A stretch of DNA of 64,000 nt. Origin: Anopheles merus (Eukaryota; Arthropoda; Insecta; Diptera; Culicidae). The position numbers and the translations under genes were made by a program. The stretch covers positions 32,303,039-32,367,038 of the forward strand of contig NC_054085.1 of NCBI RefSeq assembly GCF_017562075.2. The letters run 5' to 3'. Positions 1 through 13,200 of this stretch are shown here, piece after piece. Position 1 is the first letter of the stretch. Each line of letters opens with the position of its first letter. The notes beneath the pieces were generated by a model that saw only the letters and a program-made list of their open reading frames with translations, was not told the origin of the DNA and did not search any database.

Positions 1-889
1 ATCGTTTCATACTTCGGGCTGGGCGGACGTGATGAAGATTAGTGCCGCATCGCAATCGAGCTGTACCGAATCCCACACACAAAAACGCCAAGCCAAGACA
101 GACGAGACAACCGTCCCACTAAAACAACGTAAACGGTGGAGCAGAATTCGTTTGGACACGCGGATTGAATGGAATACTCCTGGTGCAGTTGCAGGAAAGA
201 GCGCTGGGGTGGCATAAACGGGAAAGGTGTTCTTAGTGAGAGAGGACATGTTCCGAAAAAAAAACAATTTCAGATAGAGAATATACAGCAGAACAGGAGA
301 GGAATAAGCTGGCAAGCACTCGACCGGTGAACGGAACATTGCGGAACAGTGTGGGGGAGATTTGGAAAAGTGGGAAAATTATTTTTGGAACCAAACTCAG
401 CTTCCCACTGTCGCGAAACGATGGTGCAATGCAAATTGGGCTGAATGGTGGTGGGTATTGGGAAATTTGATAAATACCAACAAGCATACCATTATGTTTA
501 ATCGAAATTACTTAATTAAAAATATTCCAAAACAAAACGAGCCCAAGCCTAGCTAATTAGTAACATGGCCTTTTTTTAAACATCAAAACACGTTTTTCAA
601 AAAAGCAACCTGATAATGGTTCCATCACGCACTGAAGCCTCACGTGAACTTCATTTCCAAATTCCTTCCCTCTCTCTCTGTATCTCGCTGGCTGCTGTAT
701 TAAAAAAGCACACACGACCCATACGACCAGCAGCAGTAGATCGGACAGCCTGTCGGCCTGTGACCGACAGGAAGGTGGGGCCTTCAGCTCTACCTTTCTC
801 GTGTGTTTTAGTTTGTTTTGATGATGTTTGCCCAAGGGGCCATCGTAATTAGCCACGGCGAGCGCTTCATCAGACGAAAGCTTCATGCG

Positions 890-910
890 GCTGCTGCTGC
901 TGCTGCTGCT
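890..910. repeat. (GCT)7 triplet repeat
   Basis: Seven perfect GCT units. The surrounding frames do not look coding. Confidence 0.9.
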
Positions 911-2050
911 TCCGTAGCCTGCGGTAGATCGCAAAAGGAAGCCACACCACCGAACCCAACCCATCGGTTGATTTATTCGAGAGCCACTCGCAGGGAGGGA
1001 GAGAAGATTTCCCTTCTTTTGCTATGCAGTGCGGTGTGTTTACTTAGCCATTAAAAAGGGTCATCATGCTTTTTACCTCGCCGAGTGCGTTTGTGATCGT
1101 CCCCTGGCTCACCGGTTCACAGGTTGTGTCGCAGTTGGTTTTGAACGCATTTCGATAGAACAGTCAAAATAGCCGTCCAGGAAGTGTGCCTAACGATCCC
1201 AAGTTCTATGCAACTTTAGAAGCACCGCAAGGTTGTTCACAAAATATTATGTTTAAAGTGCAATGTACACATTTTCTATTTTAAACTTATAATAAAGAGG
1301 GTTGAATATTAAACACATTCAACAGCAAATGGTGCTGTTCCTAGCTTTGAGCTAGCCTATGCTTTGATTTACTTTTTCAATTTGGCATTAAAAACCTTAT
1401 TTATAGACAAAAACAATTATTCATTTTTAAGGCAAAAATATATACATTAGCTTACTTTTTTACATTTTACAGCATATTGATAGCAAAAACTAGCAATTCA
1501 AACATGTTTTTCTCTTTTCAAGATGCTGCTTTTGATGATTTGTTTGCTGTCTAATTATTATCTCTTTTTTATATAGGTTGTACACCTTAATTACAAAAAT
1601 TTGGCATTTTTAAGTGATTTAGTGGTTTTATAGTATACCAAAGCATCTATTCAGTAGCATCTACTTGACAGTGTACCAAAGCATCTATCCATCATTTTCG
1701 ATGCCGAATGTCTCACATCAAAAAACTTTGGCAGAAAACTGTAAGTAAATACAATATAAACATTCTCAAACTTAATAAACTCTTTCCGGTACAGGCAGAA
1801 CAAAAAACCAAAACGCAACGGTTGATCCACAAATTCGCCGCACAAGGTGATGATGAAGAGCGGCAGTAACGACGTATTCAACCACCCTCCCGGCAGGGGG
1901 CAGTAAAGGGCCACTACCAAAAATAACATAAAAAACACCCTCCGTTGACGACATAATCGCCTACGGTCGATTGAATTTCACTTGCCCGCAGGCAAACCGT
2001 GCCGGATAAACCGTGAAACGATCTCGCGAACCGGCACCGGGCAGACAGGC

Positions 2051-2072
2051 AGGAAGGAAGGAAGGAAGGAAG
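2051..2072. repeat. (AGGA)n tetranucleotide repeat
   Basis: Five AGGA units. Confidence 0.9.
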
Positions 2073-4270
2073 AAACGAAGGCAATCACTTTCGGTTTCTT
2101 TGATTACCTCTCTGCACCCTTTTTGCTTTCCTCTCTCACGCACTCTCTCTTTCTGGCAAAGTCGTCATTGCCCATCAAAACGTCGGATCATGCATTTAAA
2201 CGGAATCGGAAAACCGGTACGAATGGAGGCTCGTCCATTCCTGACACATGGCTCAACGTTGGCGGGAGAGCGAAAAGCCGGTTCGGCAGCGAGAAGAGAG
2301 TGCGTGTGAACTGTACCCTCCGTATGCTGCCAAATGCCCCAACACCCCCCCTACAGTGACCGGTGAGTGACGAAACATACACGCACCGGTCACGATTTAT
2401 GCGCCGGGTTCAGATCCCGCCGGTTGGTTTTGCGCGCAGTTTTGCAGTTGCCGGCGTACGCGTACTGTCCAAACGGTTGTGTACTCACCGTCAACTGGCT
2501 GCTGCTTTAGCCCTTGCTTACTCTTATCTAGATACCGGCACATGCGTGAGGTAAGTCGCTTAAACCGGTGAACCAGGCGGTACTGTGTCTGTACCGATCA
2601 CTTCATCGACCCTCTTTTTGCTCCGTTTCGTCGGTGAACTCCAACACACGAGCGGGATGTGAAAGTATCTCGACACATGCAAGGGGTTGTGCTCGGCATG
2701 CTCATATCTCATTACGATAGCGACTTTGTTGAGCAGTTTTTTGAGTGACGGACAGAGAGGGAGAGAGAATGCGTGTGCACCAACAGAAGAAATGTGGTCA
2801 AATCGCCCGGAGAGGAAGCTGCTTAGCCTCGGCGTGGTACGGTTTTTTTGGAGCAGGGTGTGTGTGTGTTCCTTTTGTTTACCTTTATGCTTTCGCGATT
2901 TCTATCGTAAAAGCGGTTCGGCGGTGGGCTATTGTTGGGGCCACAATCGAAGTTTTCGCAGATTGATACTATTCAGAGGGCTACAATTGAGTGTTAAGCT
3001 TTTCCAAACAAAGCTGAAGGTGTGCTCTGTATGCAAAGTTTAATAACTGGATTTCTCTAAATTGCAGGTATAAAGATCTTAGATTAAAGACTTTCGAATC
3101 GGTTTCCCATTTAAATATGAAGTTATCACAAAATAGTTATTTCCTGAGTCAGAGACCATAATGTTTGTAATGCCATTATGTTTGTTTGCATTTTTTGAAT
3201 ACATATGTTATTCAAAATCAATGTGTTCATCAACTCTAGCCAGAAAATCCAGAAAAACCAAGAAATCCAAACACTCTAGGATGACTCCCAGGAACTCTGG
3301 GAACTTAAAAAAAAACCATCATTTGAGCTACTGGATAGGGAGTCTTAAATAGATTAGAAAGAATCGCTCATTAAAGTAGAAATATTTACATGAAAATATC
3401 AACTTTATACATAATGAATGCTTGATTCTATTTGATTCAACTAACTATCTGTGGTAGACTTGAATTAACATTTTGGTTTTGCTTAAAACGCAACTTGAAG
3501 TTTCAATACCAACTTGCAGTGGAAATCTTAATCATAACCGTAATTTTAAGATACATTTTTATCAAATTTGTTGCAATTCTATAATGCTATGGTGTATTTC
3601 TTTTACACGATGGCTTGCTTACGAAAAGTTTAACTTTATCTGAGACATTTGGCAATCTATTTCTCTATTTTTTTAAACTTTGATTATGATTCAATCTGTT
3701 ATGTTGTTCGGAAGAACAATTCTCAAACTTTGATATGCAGAAAATGTCGTCAAAATTGTCACTGCTACTACTCGTAACAATAGAACCCTAAACCAGTTCA
3801 AACATTTGATAAGTCATTAAGCATCAATTTGACTAGATCACCAAAACATAGCAATATTTATAAGATCTTATAGATAAGAACCTCGTGCTTACAAGAGTGG
3901 CTGAAATTAAATATTGTACACTTGGAGCAAAACGACACAACTGTTTGCGCAGTGACGGTCATTGACGCTTCCCCGGGGAACCCGATTTGGCCCGATGCTC
4001 CGCGGTGACTTACTTTTTATGGCATACAGTTGTAGTTGGTTGGCAACATTCAGCCACGAGCCTGCACAAAACCCGGCGATCCACAATAGGCTCAACACTG
4101 TCCGCACTCTCGCAGCGTCATGCGCATCTTTAACACGCTCTAGCACCGCCCGTGCAGTCGATCTTTCACATGTGGTGCAAAAATAGCTTTTATCAATTAT
4201 CAATAATTATCCGTAAATGATGTGTCTAGCTTGGCGCAGAGACGTATCGTGTGTGCGAGTGTGTTGAGTT

Positions 4271-4290
4271 GGGTTGGGTCGGGTGGTGGG
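4271..4290 (+). other. G-quadruplex motif
   Basis: Four GGG runs separated by TT, TC and TGGT, followed by a fifth GGG nearby. It fits the G3N1-7 rule. Confidence 0.6.
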
Positions 4291-7200
4291 ATGGTTGGGC
4301 ATACCGCATGTCTCGCATAGCCATACTAACCGCAAGCGACCAAAAGCGGGCGTCCCTTTCAACACTTTCCAAACGAGTGACGAATTCTGGTGCCGCACGG
4401 ATACGGCACAACAAGGTGCATAAAGTGTGCCCGGCTGGACCGCCGATGGTGTCGGTATGAAAACAATGTTCATCACCTGATTTAATGGCCGCCGTGTGCT
4501 GCTTGTTACTGTCAGCGGTAAGGCACGGTACCACGTGTGTTGGGGGAGAGTTTTGTTAAGATTTATATATTATAAAAAAGGGCTTCACTTCCGTAATTAT
4601 GTTCATAAATATGTCTTTTTCTGCTTTTTCTCACAACATAGTTGGGTTTAAGTATAAAATCTCGACCTTTTTACAATTTAATAACATGTCCATGCCATTT
4701 AACAATTCTATCATCGGATCCATCTCACAAATCTCCTCCCTTTAAATTCGCTCCCTCTTTTAAATACTTCACAAAGCAAACATACAAAACAGCAAGAAAT
4801 GCTCGAATTCAGTAGGATCGTTTTCCCATCTCGTACCGAAAATGGGGAGGCTTAAAAAAATCTTCCATATCTAATTAACCCCATCGGAAGCGCATCAACG
4901 GAGCAAATGGATGAAATGAAGCTCTGTGTTTGTTGTTATATTTTCTTCTTCCTCCTCTTCTTCTGCTCTCATTTACCCGGCGGTCAGTAGGCGTCAGCAA
5001 GCTCAGGGCATGGGAACCTTTCGCTCACAGGTTATCGTTTTCATCGGTGCGGCTTGATCGATCGCATCCGATCTTTTTCGATTTGCCGGTCTTACCTTTA
5101 CCGGAAGATGGGAAGCGATTCAAAATCGTGGGGCATGTATGTTAGTATGTGTGTGTGTTTGTGTGTTTGTGTAGTTTTTTTTCTTTCTCCAGTTTTCCTA
5201 ACATTTTTGTACACGCGTGTAGGTCACGTTGTGAGGTCATTCCGGGAAATCGGTTCAACCTTTCCAACATCCCGACAGTAGCTAGAGATCGTACATTTGA
5301 TGCGGGAGAGCGTGTCTTAGTTTGAAATGCGTGATGATCTCATATTAACTAATTCCTTTTGCATACAATCAACGATTTGCACGCGTCTAACGCACAAAAT
5401 GCACGAACGGTTGGGTACATACCGCTTGTGTGAAAAGAAGGAATTCCCAGCATCCAAACAGAGATAGCGCGCACAAACATATCTTACCCGTGCCCGGACT
5501 GCCGTGACTTACCTGCAAAAAGAAAGAAGACGCAAGAAAGAACCGAGATTAATGTTAATGGCTCGTTAAAATTTTAATTTAATTAAATCGTTCCAAACTC
5601 CCAGCCAGGCACGTACAGCCAACGGAGCTGCCGTTAGCAAACATTCTGCACGAAAGCAGAAGCTCAACCAATTTGCGATGATTTTTGTGATTATGAGCGC
5701 TGAATGGAATAAAGGTGCTCTTTTGTGTTGGGGAAATGGCCCAAAAAGCAAGCAAAAAAGTAACAGCAAAAAAAAAGATAGATTCATCCATCATTTTCTC
5801 CCCATCACCCAAATTCAAATAAGATATCATATCAAAATGAGGCGGCGTTCGGTCATCGCCATCAATCTTTATGGCCAAACTGTGGCCTCCAATACAATGG
5901 CGCCCACCGGACACAAAGCAAAGTTTTGCGGAAACTGAGCAGCAAACGGAACGCCGCGGATCGATGAACGCATATCGTCCTTTTGCGTCGGTTAAGGTAA
6001 CATCTGTAATTGGAGCATAGCCGATGCGCCAACGAAGCGTACGAAGCATAACGACCGCGAACCCATCACTGCTGTGATTTGGGCGGGGGGACAAACGAGA
6101 AGATTAACGCCATGGTGACCATGGTGAAGGTGAAAGCCCGAAGCAGTCGATATGCTTGGTAGCAGCTTTCTTGGAAGGATATACGCAGGAAATGGTGCTA
6201 TTCTTCGGGTTGACCTTGCCTGTGCAAAGGTTTGCGCCAGGAAATTCTGGGAACTCTAGGCGAACGCTGCTATGCTGCAGTATGTTGTATGCGTAAGGGT
6301 TGCAAATGTCTCTGGTGTGAAATTCTTTGCTCGCTGCTGCTGCTGTTTTTCTTGAGCGCAGTCGTGCGCGAACGTTCGTAGAGCAATTAAATTCGGGGAA
6401 ACCTATTGAATAAGCCTGCGCACTGTTCTTCAAATTGAGCTAAGAATTTCTACGCTATTTTTCATTGGAGTGCATGTATTCGTTCCTGGTAGTTGGTTGT
6501 TTCCCATTGTACGCTCACTGTACATTCTAATTTTCCTTTCCAAAGCGAAGTAGCACAGGTTCTGCAAACAAAATTCGCTTCACAGCGAGCCTTCGCTTCA
6601 ATGCGTGTGTTTGAAATTGGGAAGAAACGCTTACCGCAACAAGGATTTCTTCGAAAAAATGAAATGTGAAAAGGATAAACACCGCAGAACCTACGCACAT
6701 TCAAATATTCTTTTGACAGAGGAGAAGCAACAGTAAAAAAATGGCATACATTTTCTCCTGTTGATTGTTGTGCAAGCAAACAAGGCAAACAGGGCGTGAT
6801 ATTGGAAACCCTATACCCCGGTCCGGTGATGCTGCGTTCACACAAACGGCCAGAATGATGTGGCCACAACATAGCACGACCGCGCGTGGGTTTCGTTTGT
6901 ATGCATTTGAGAATGCGTACGAATTTGTCTAAAAATAATATAACGCCCTTTTTTCCACTCCATTCGGTCCACGGCCCAACGCACGGCCCTAGAGCCCTTG
7001 GACTCTTTCTTCCTCCTAGACTTCGAGGCCGGGTGGGACAGTGCGAGGGCCTTGACCTGATATCGCTTACTAAAATTGCTTTGATTGCCACTGTTTCGTG
7101 TTCGAACTATTTTAATCGGAGCAGAATTTTGGAAACTGAACCGTTTAGCTATGTATCTACAAGCGCCGGACCATGGGCAGGAATGTTTAGCGTGTTCGAA

Positions 7201-10200
7201 ATGTGTTTAAAGCGAGCACACGATTTATGGATGCATTCAGAAGGAAAGTTATACACGTTCTATCCAACAGGTGCAGCAATACAGTATGTAATGACGCACT
7301 ACTGCTTTATGAGAAATTAATTTCGATTGCATACTAATTAACAGCACAGATTGTCGGGTCCTTACCCAGAAGGGCCTATCATTCTAACGAGCTGGGACAT
7401 CACGTCTCAATTGCTTTACGACAGAGTTGCCTTATGTTTTATTGAAGCTTATGAGTCATGGGATCTATTCAAACTGAGCATTTATTAAAATACAGACAGA
7501 AGATAGATATATTTCAAAATGTGAGGCAACAACTATGAACTACCTGAAATAAAACATCCTAACTAAAACACGAAGTTGCAAAAAAATTTATCTTTGCTCA
7601 AAAAATCATCAGCGGCTTGAAGAATCATTGAAGAAGCAATTTGCAGTTTTCGAAAAATTGACTTTCAGATGAGGTAGGGGCAGTAACTGTAATTTTATGT
7701 TTATAAGATGCTTATACCAAATAACTATAGGTCCAATGAACATAACCTGGAAATTGGAGTGGATCTAAACGTCTAGTATCCTAACGAATTTCTCAATAAA
7801 TGATCGATTTTGGCAATATAGCTCTGTCCCAGAATGATCAGTTTGAAAGGCATAATGCAGAATAGATACAGTAAATCCGACATCTTTAGTATTCTACCAC
7901 TTCTGTATCGGGAAGTTTATTGGAAAAATGCATTTATTGGATTTTTGAGCACCTGAAAGTTTTGAATAATTGATGAAGTCGCTACAATAAGTAATTTAGA
8001 TTAATGCACATGTTTATTGCAGATAGACCACAATCATATCTGTAGACTAATCTTGCGATCGTTCTTATGAAATATGTAAGTGGTTGCCTACGTATATCTG
8101 TTTAAATGTTTAGACGCCTGTGTCGTACTCCACTCCTTCAAGATTCGTGAAATGATTTCATTGACAAATTGATACATTTATTGATTTCAATCTTGAAGCA
8201 AACGATGAGGTTGCCAAACAATGAATTGTGTTCCATTGCGCTGGTAAGACACCTTCTTTTTTCGTATCATTTTCACTAGTGCTGTTGACTTGCCGATCAT
8301 ACCACAACTGTCGAACCGGAAGGAAATTGATCGATAGTTAGCGTTTATGCTGGCCAGACACACCCCTTTTGTAATATTCTGTAGTAATACGTCGTACAGT
8401 TTGTTGGTTCACATAGCATAGAATACAGAGACTGTACGCAGGCACATCTGCTAACCGCAACAACGATCGGCAGAACGTCACGAAACCATCGGCAATCAAT
8501 CTTAATTTGACAACGGTTCCCATTCGTTCACCTGTCAGCGGTGACCGTTCGATGTTGGTCGGGCGGAAGTGGCATTAACCTAACGCCCATTACCGTGCTG
8601 TATCCACGGATTATTAAGCGTGTTGAGAAGGCATTATATTGTCATGTTCATCGTCATGTTAGAGAATGGAAAGAGAAAGAATAAAAAAACGCACACCACA
8701 GTACATTGGCTAATGCACTCGGGATGGAGCTTCACGTCGAGAACGAATTCATTTAACAGAAAGGCTCATTGATTGCAATCGATAACACCCATCGAACCGT
8801 GTCCTGTAAGTGGTTGATGTCACAAAAAACGGTATGGTATGGTATGTGTGCTTTTCCATTTCAACAGCTTTCGATAAAAGTGAACATGCGTTTATAGTCC
8901 TGCAGTCGAGAACTTTTTCCCTACCGAACCTCATTAATATCCATATTCAATCGGAGGTATAGAGGGAATGCGCAAATTGAATCGATATCGGAGTAAAATT
9001 ACATTTCCCTCCCCACTTTCGTAAAACTCCCATCCGTCCATCCGCCAGGAGCCCGGTTAAGCGTGCCTTTTTACGTAAAGCATTGTGAGGGAGATCGGTC
9101 CCTGCCGCTTTCCAACTGCTTCACCGATGAACATAGAGAACATAGAAGCAGAAGGGGGCTCTTTAGCACCTGTAGTCACTGGCAGAAAGTATCGCGTTAC
9201 TTCGCCCCCGACAAAGATGCGCAGATTCCGCTCACCTTAGCTTTAGATCCCCCTGGGGGCGATGATGCTTTTTCGCGGCGAACGAAACTGCGCGTATCGA
9301 ATAAATCCATTTTCCCCAGAAACTCTCAGCTTTCCTACTCCCTCTCTCTCTGTTTTAGTGCAGTCGCAATAACATTCCGAAGAGTTATTTCTTGCTGCCT
9401 TTGCCTTTGGTTTGCCCATTTCATTCCAGCCAGCTGCCAGAGCCGGAGGATAGTTTGTCGTTTTGTGCGATAAACGGTGCTTGTGTTCCATGCGCTTAAG
9501 CATTCCGTTTCTAGCGTGAACTATTTGTTGAAGTACTGCGGAAAGCACAAATACACTATGATTTCCAGCAGTCGATTAATTAGTATCTTGGCTGTAGAAT
9601 TTGAACCCAGTGGTTTGCACAGCATTGATGCCGCTGCGGGCTGCATTTGTGTACTACTAATTGGTAAGCACAATTAGTGACTACCAGCAGCTAAGGGAAA
9701 ATGGGAAAATAATCTTGCTTTCACTCGGTTTAGATCGGTTTAAATAATTACCATATTTAAAAAAAAAAAAAGAACTCTTAGCTATCGCCTCTAAGTCAAC
9801 GTTAAGCCTCTCTTGGGCCGAAAAACAAAACCTTCGTTTATCAGTTTTCCATCTCTATGGGGATGTGTCATAATTTAGCCCCATTAATAATACCCCTGTG
9901 ACTGAGAATCGCCCTCATTAGTAACTTCTTTGAATAGATGCCGGGCGTGGACGGTGGTTTAGCCTGCCGTGGTTTCTGCTCATATTTCCCTTGCTTAGCC
10001 ACTACACTATGCACACACGTGCGCTGCCTCTGTCTAATGCTGCAATGTCTGGCTGGCGTGATCAAAAGCCGGAGCCGAACTGTGAGCTTTCGACAGCGAA
10101 GAACGGGGACAGAACAGCAGCGCGCGCGCTGGTGAAACGTGAGAATTGGAACAGCACGAGGTTTGCGCGGCATTGGAAAGTTGTTTGATAGACGATGCTG

Positions 10201-13200
10201 CACCGTGGCGCTGTTGGACTCTTATCGCATTTCCAATCTCCCCGTACACGTTTATCCGGCGCTGTTAATTGTGCGCCATAGAAAGATGTCTTCATATCTT
10301 TCCATGTCAGTTTTCATGCTCCATGGCTATAGCAAGCAAGCAGCACCTGTGTTCGTTCAATATAAGATGGAAATAAAATGCCACAACACCACTAGATGTG
10401 TATAGGATGTGACAAATTGGAAGAATTTCTTGGAACTGTTCTGCTAGCGTTAAAGCTAGCAAAGTACAACGTAAAAGCTCCCCCACTGCAGGTGCTCAGC
10501 CAACTGGGAAATGATTTTACACTTTGTACGCTTCGCTAGATCACAAGGCCACACGCGTGTGTGTGCCCGAAACGCAACTGTCGAAGATTAGGCCTCGCGT
10601 GGCTGTCAAAATTGCGCAAGTAAACAAAAACAGTAACGCGCTGTACTAAGCGAGCCTAGTGCAATTTTGTTTTTTTGAGTCGTTGTTTTTTTTTCGCACA
10701 TACAACATGGTGGTGTTGCGATGAAAACGAAGGTGTGTGGAAAATGTTTGTTTTCATTTTGGTGTGAAATGGAAGCACTGAGTGTGAGCTTTTCGTTTTG
10801 GTTTGTACGAACGGTATTGTAAAAGTTGGCTAAATTTGGTTGTTGACCAGCGTAGATATAATGATATAACCATAGACAAATAACTGGACGTAAACGCAGC
10901 TGGGTCCTTGCTCCCAGAATAGCCTACATAACTTGACAATTATATCTAGCTTCAAGCCTTTTTTGTCCTGAACTTTTGCGCACAAAAACAGGCTTGGTTT
11001 TGATCTTTCGGCTGGCTACATTTTGTCCCATCAGTTCTCCCGAAAAGCAGAATAGTAAGTGGGTATAGTTTTTGGAAAACCGTTGCTTCCTCCCAGTCAG
11101 CGAAAAGTATGTGCATTTTAATTTACGAAGGAAAAAAAACATCATGCAGTAATTATTTCAACATTAAATTTACATTTTCACATCACTCCTAAATCAACAC
11201 ATCATGCTGCCATGTTGTCGGAAATGCATATGCTAATAGAGTGACTTTGCAGAACTTCTGGTAGCGAACATTGCAGCCAGAAAGCACAGAACTTGCAGAA
11301 CAACCCTACCACAGTCGAAAATTGAGCAAAGGAACAACTTTTGCCCTGCATATCACCATAAAGATTGTGGGTTTGCGTCACCAGGACGGCATCATTGCGT
11401 CATACATTGCAAAACTCGGATGTTGCGGTTGTGTGTCTGAGTGTGCTTGTGCCGTTCCGGAGGTGATGAAGGTACAAACTCGGGATAGTTTTTCGGACGA
11501 CAGCTATAGTAATGAGTTTAGAGATGGTAACGCCCGAACGGTAACTCGAAACCGCCCGGCTTCCGAAGCTCTCGTAAACAAACACGCAGGCAAAGTTCAG
11601 CGGACTCGATTAGTTCCATCACTCAGATCCATTTAATTAGTTTCACCTCTGCCTGCCGTGGGCAGATTGTAATTTCGCACCAAGACGTCAAGCAATGTTC
11701 TGCTGAGCAAGTAAAGAGCTCGGCACAGGCAAGAGGGATATTTGTTCATGTTGCAAGGGAAATTTGGAAGAAGTAATCCAACGGTCAATCCGCTGTCAAA
11801 CAACAACACATGCAAATAATACATACATAACAGTCCTACTGAACAACTGTACCACTAATATCCCTGATGAAGTAATATCACAGTTGTTTGAAAAGTAAAA
11901 CCAACTCCATTTCACTAAATTCAACTAATCTTCGTATTGATTTAAACGAAAGATGATGAAGTTGTGTAGCACTAAACCACATCTTAAGGAGAAATGTAAT
12001 TGAAGCTGCATGTCTTCGGTTGCAACTTTCTGAAACTGCAGTTCGTAGAACAGAAGAAAGATTCATCTATGAAACCCTTTGTCACGTTCCTCGAGTGCTC
12101 AGTTATGCTTTTGATGACATCTACCCAATTGCCAATACAGCAACAAGGATGTGCTGCAACTATAGCGATCCTCAAAGCTCAGTGAAACGAGTAGTTGGTA
12201 AATTTTCCAAAATATTTACAAGAACTATAAAGCAGCTTTTCCTGCAAGGTTTTAAGATATACATACAAAAATTTTGTTAATAATTATTCTAAAATATTTC
12301 AACCGGTAAGATGACAAGAGTTCTTAGATGATTCTGATGATTAAATGATGATTCTTAAGAAAATACAAATATGGAATCTACTTTATGAAAATGCAGCTGA
12401 CTTAGTTGTTTCTGGACCACTGTACTTTTGTGGCAAGTTATGCCACGTTCGCTACTACATCGGTTCATTAATCAGCATCATAGAAACATGTAAGCCGAAT
12501 GCTCCTTACATGTTAGCCGCCCGCCGAAAGATTCTACCGCACGATCGAAACGGAAAGGGCACCACGAGAGGGTTGCACTGTGCAATGAAGGAAATGCTAA
12601 ATGCAGACCATGCCAGGCCAGTGAGAAAGAGTGCATCGGCGCGCCAAGTGCGAAACATGACATTAACTTTCATCGCTCATTGCCACATTGCTCATTGGTC
12701 GTGTTGTTATCCTATCCCTCTCAGGGGGATGCCACGTACAAAGCAACGTGTGGGAAGGCGGGGATGTCGTCCGACTGTCCGTGAAAGAGTGTGCGCTCTA
12801 ATTTTAGATCTTTCACTTAGGCCCGTCGTCATCGCCGGACCGCGTGTGTTTGTGTGTGCGGGCGTGGGTGTCGTCCCTCCCAAGAAAATTGGCCGAAATA
12901 AACTCCCACGCACTTACAAACACACAAGCACGCGCTCGGTCATTTTCACTGTCAGTCTCAGGCACACTTGCAGAGCGGCACAGGTGCATACATCACAAGT
13001 GGACGGACGCATATACACACACGCACACACACACCAGCCGTCAGTCACTGCCACCGACTGACTAAGTGCCGCCAGCACCACCGCCGTCGTCGTCGTCATC
13101 GTTGCAGCTGTTGCAAGCGCATCACGCCGCACCATCCTTAGGCCAGCCGATACCGCCAAGAACGACACTTTGTAATCAGAAACAAGTGTGCAACAGAAAT

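Noticed and set aside
5579..6094. 171-codon minus-strand frame
   Set aside because: No recognisable domain, ends in translated poly-pyrimidine sequence.
12345..13061. 238-codon plus-strand frame
   Set aside because: No domain or segment resembling a protein family; the C-terminal part is translated CA/GT repeat, and overlapping frames of similar length run on the other strand.
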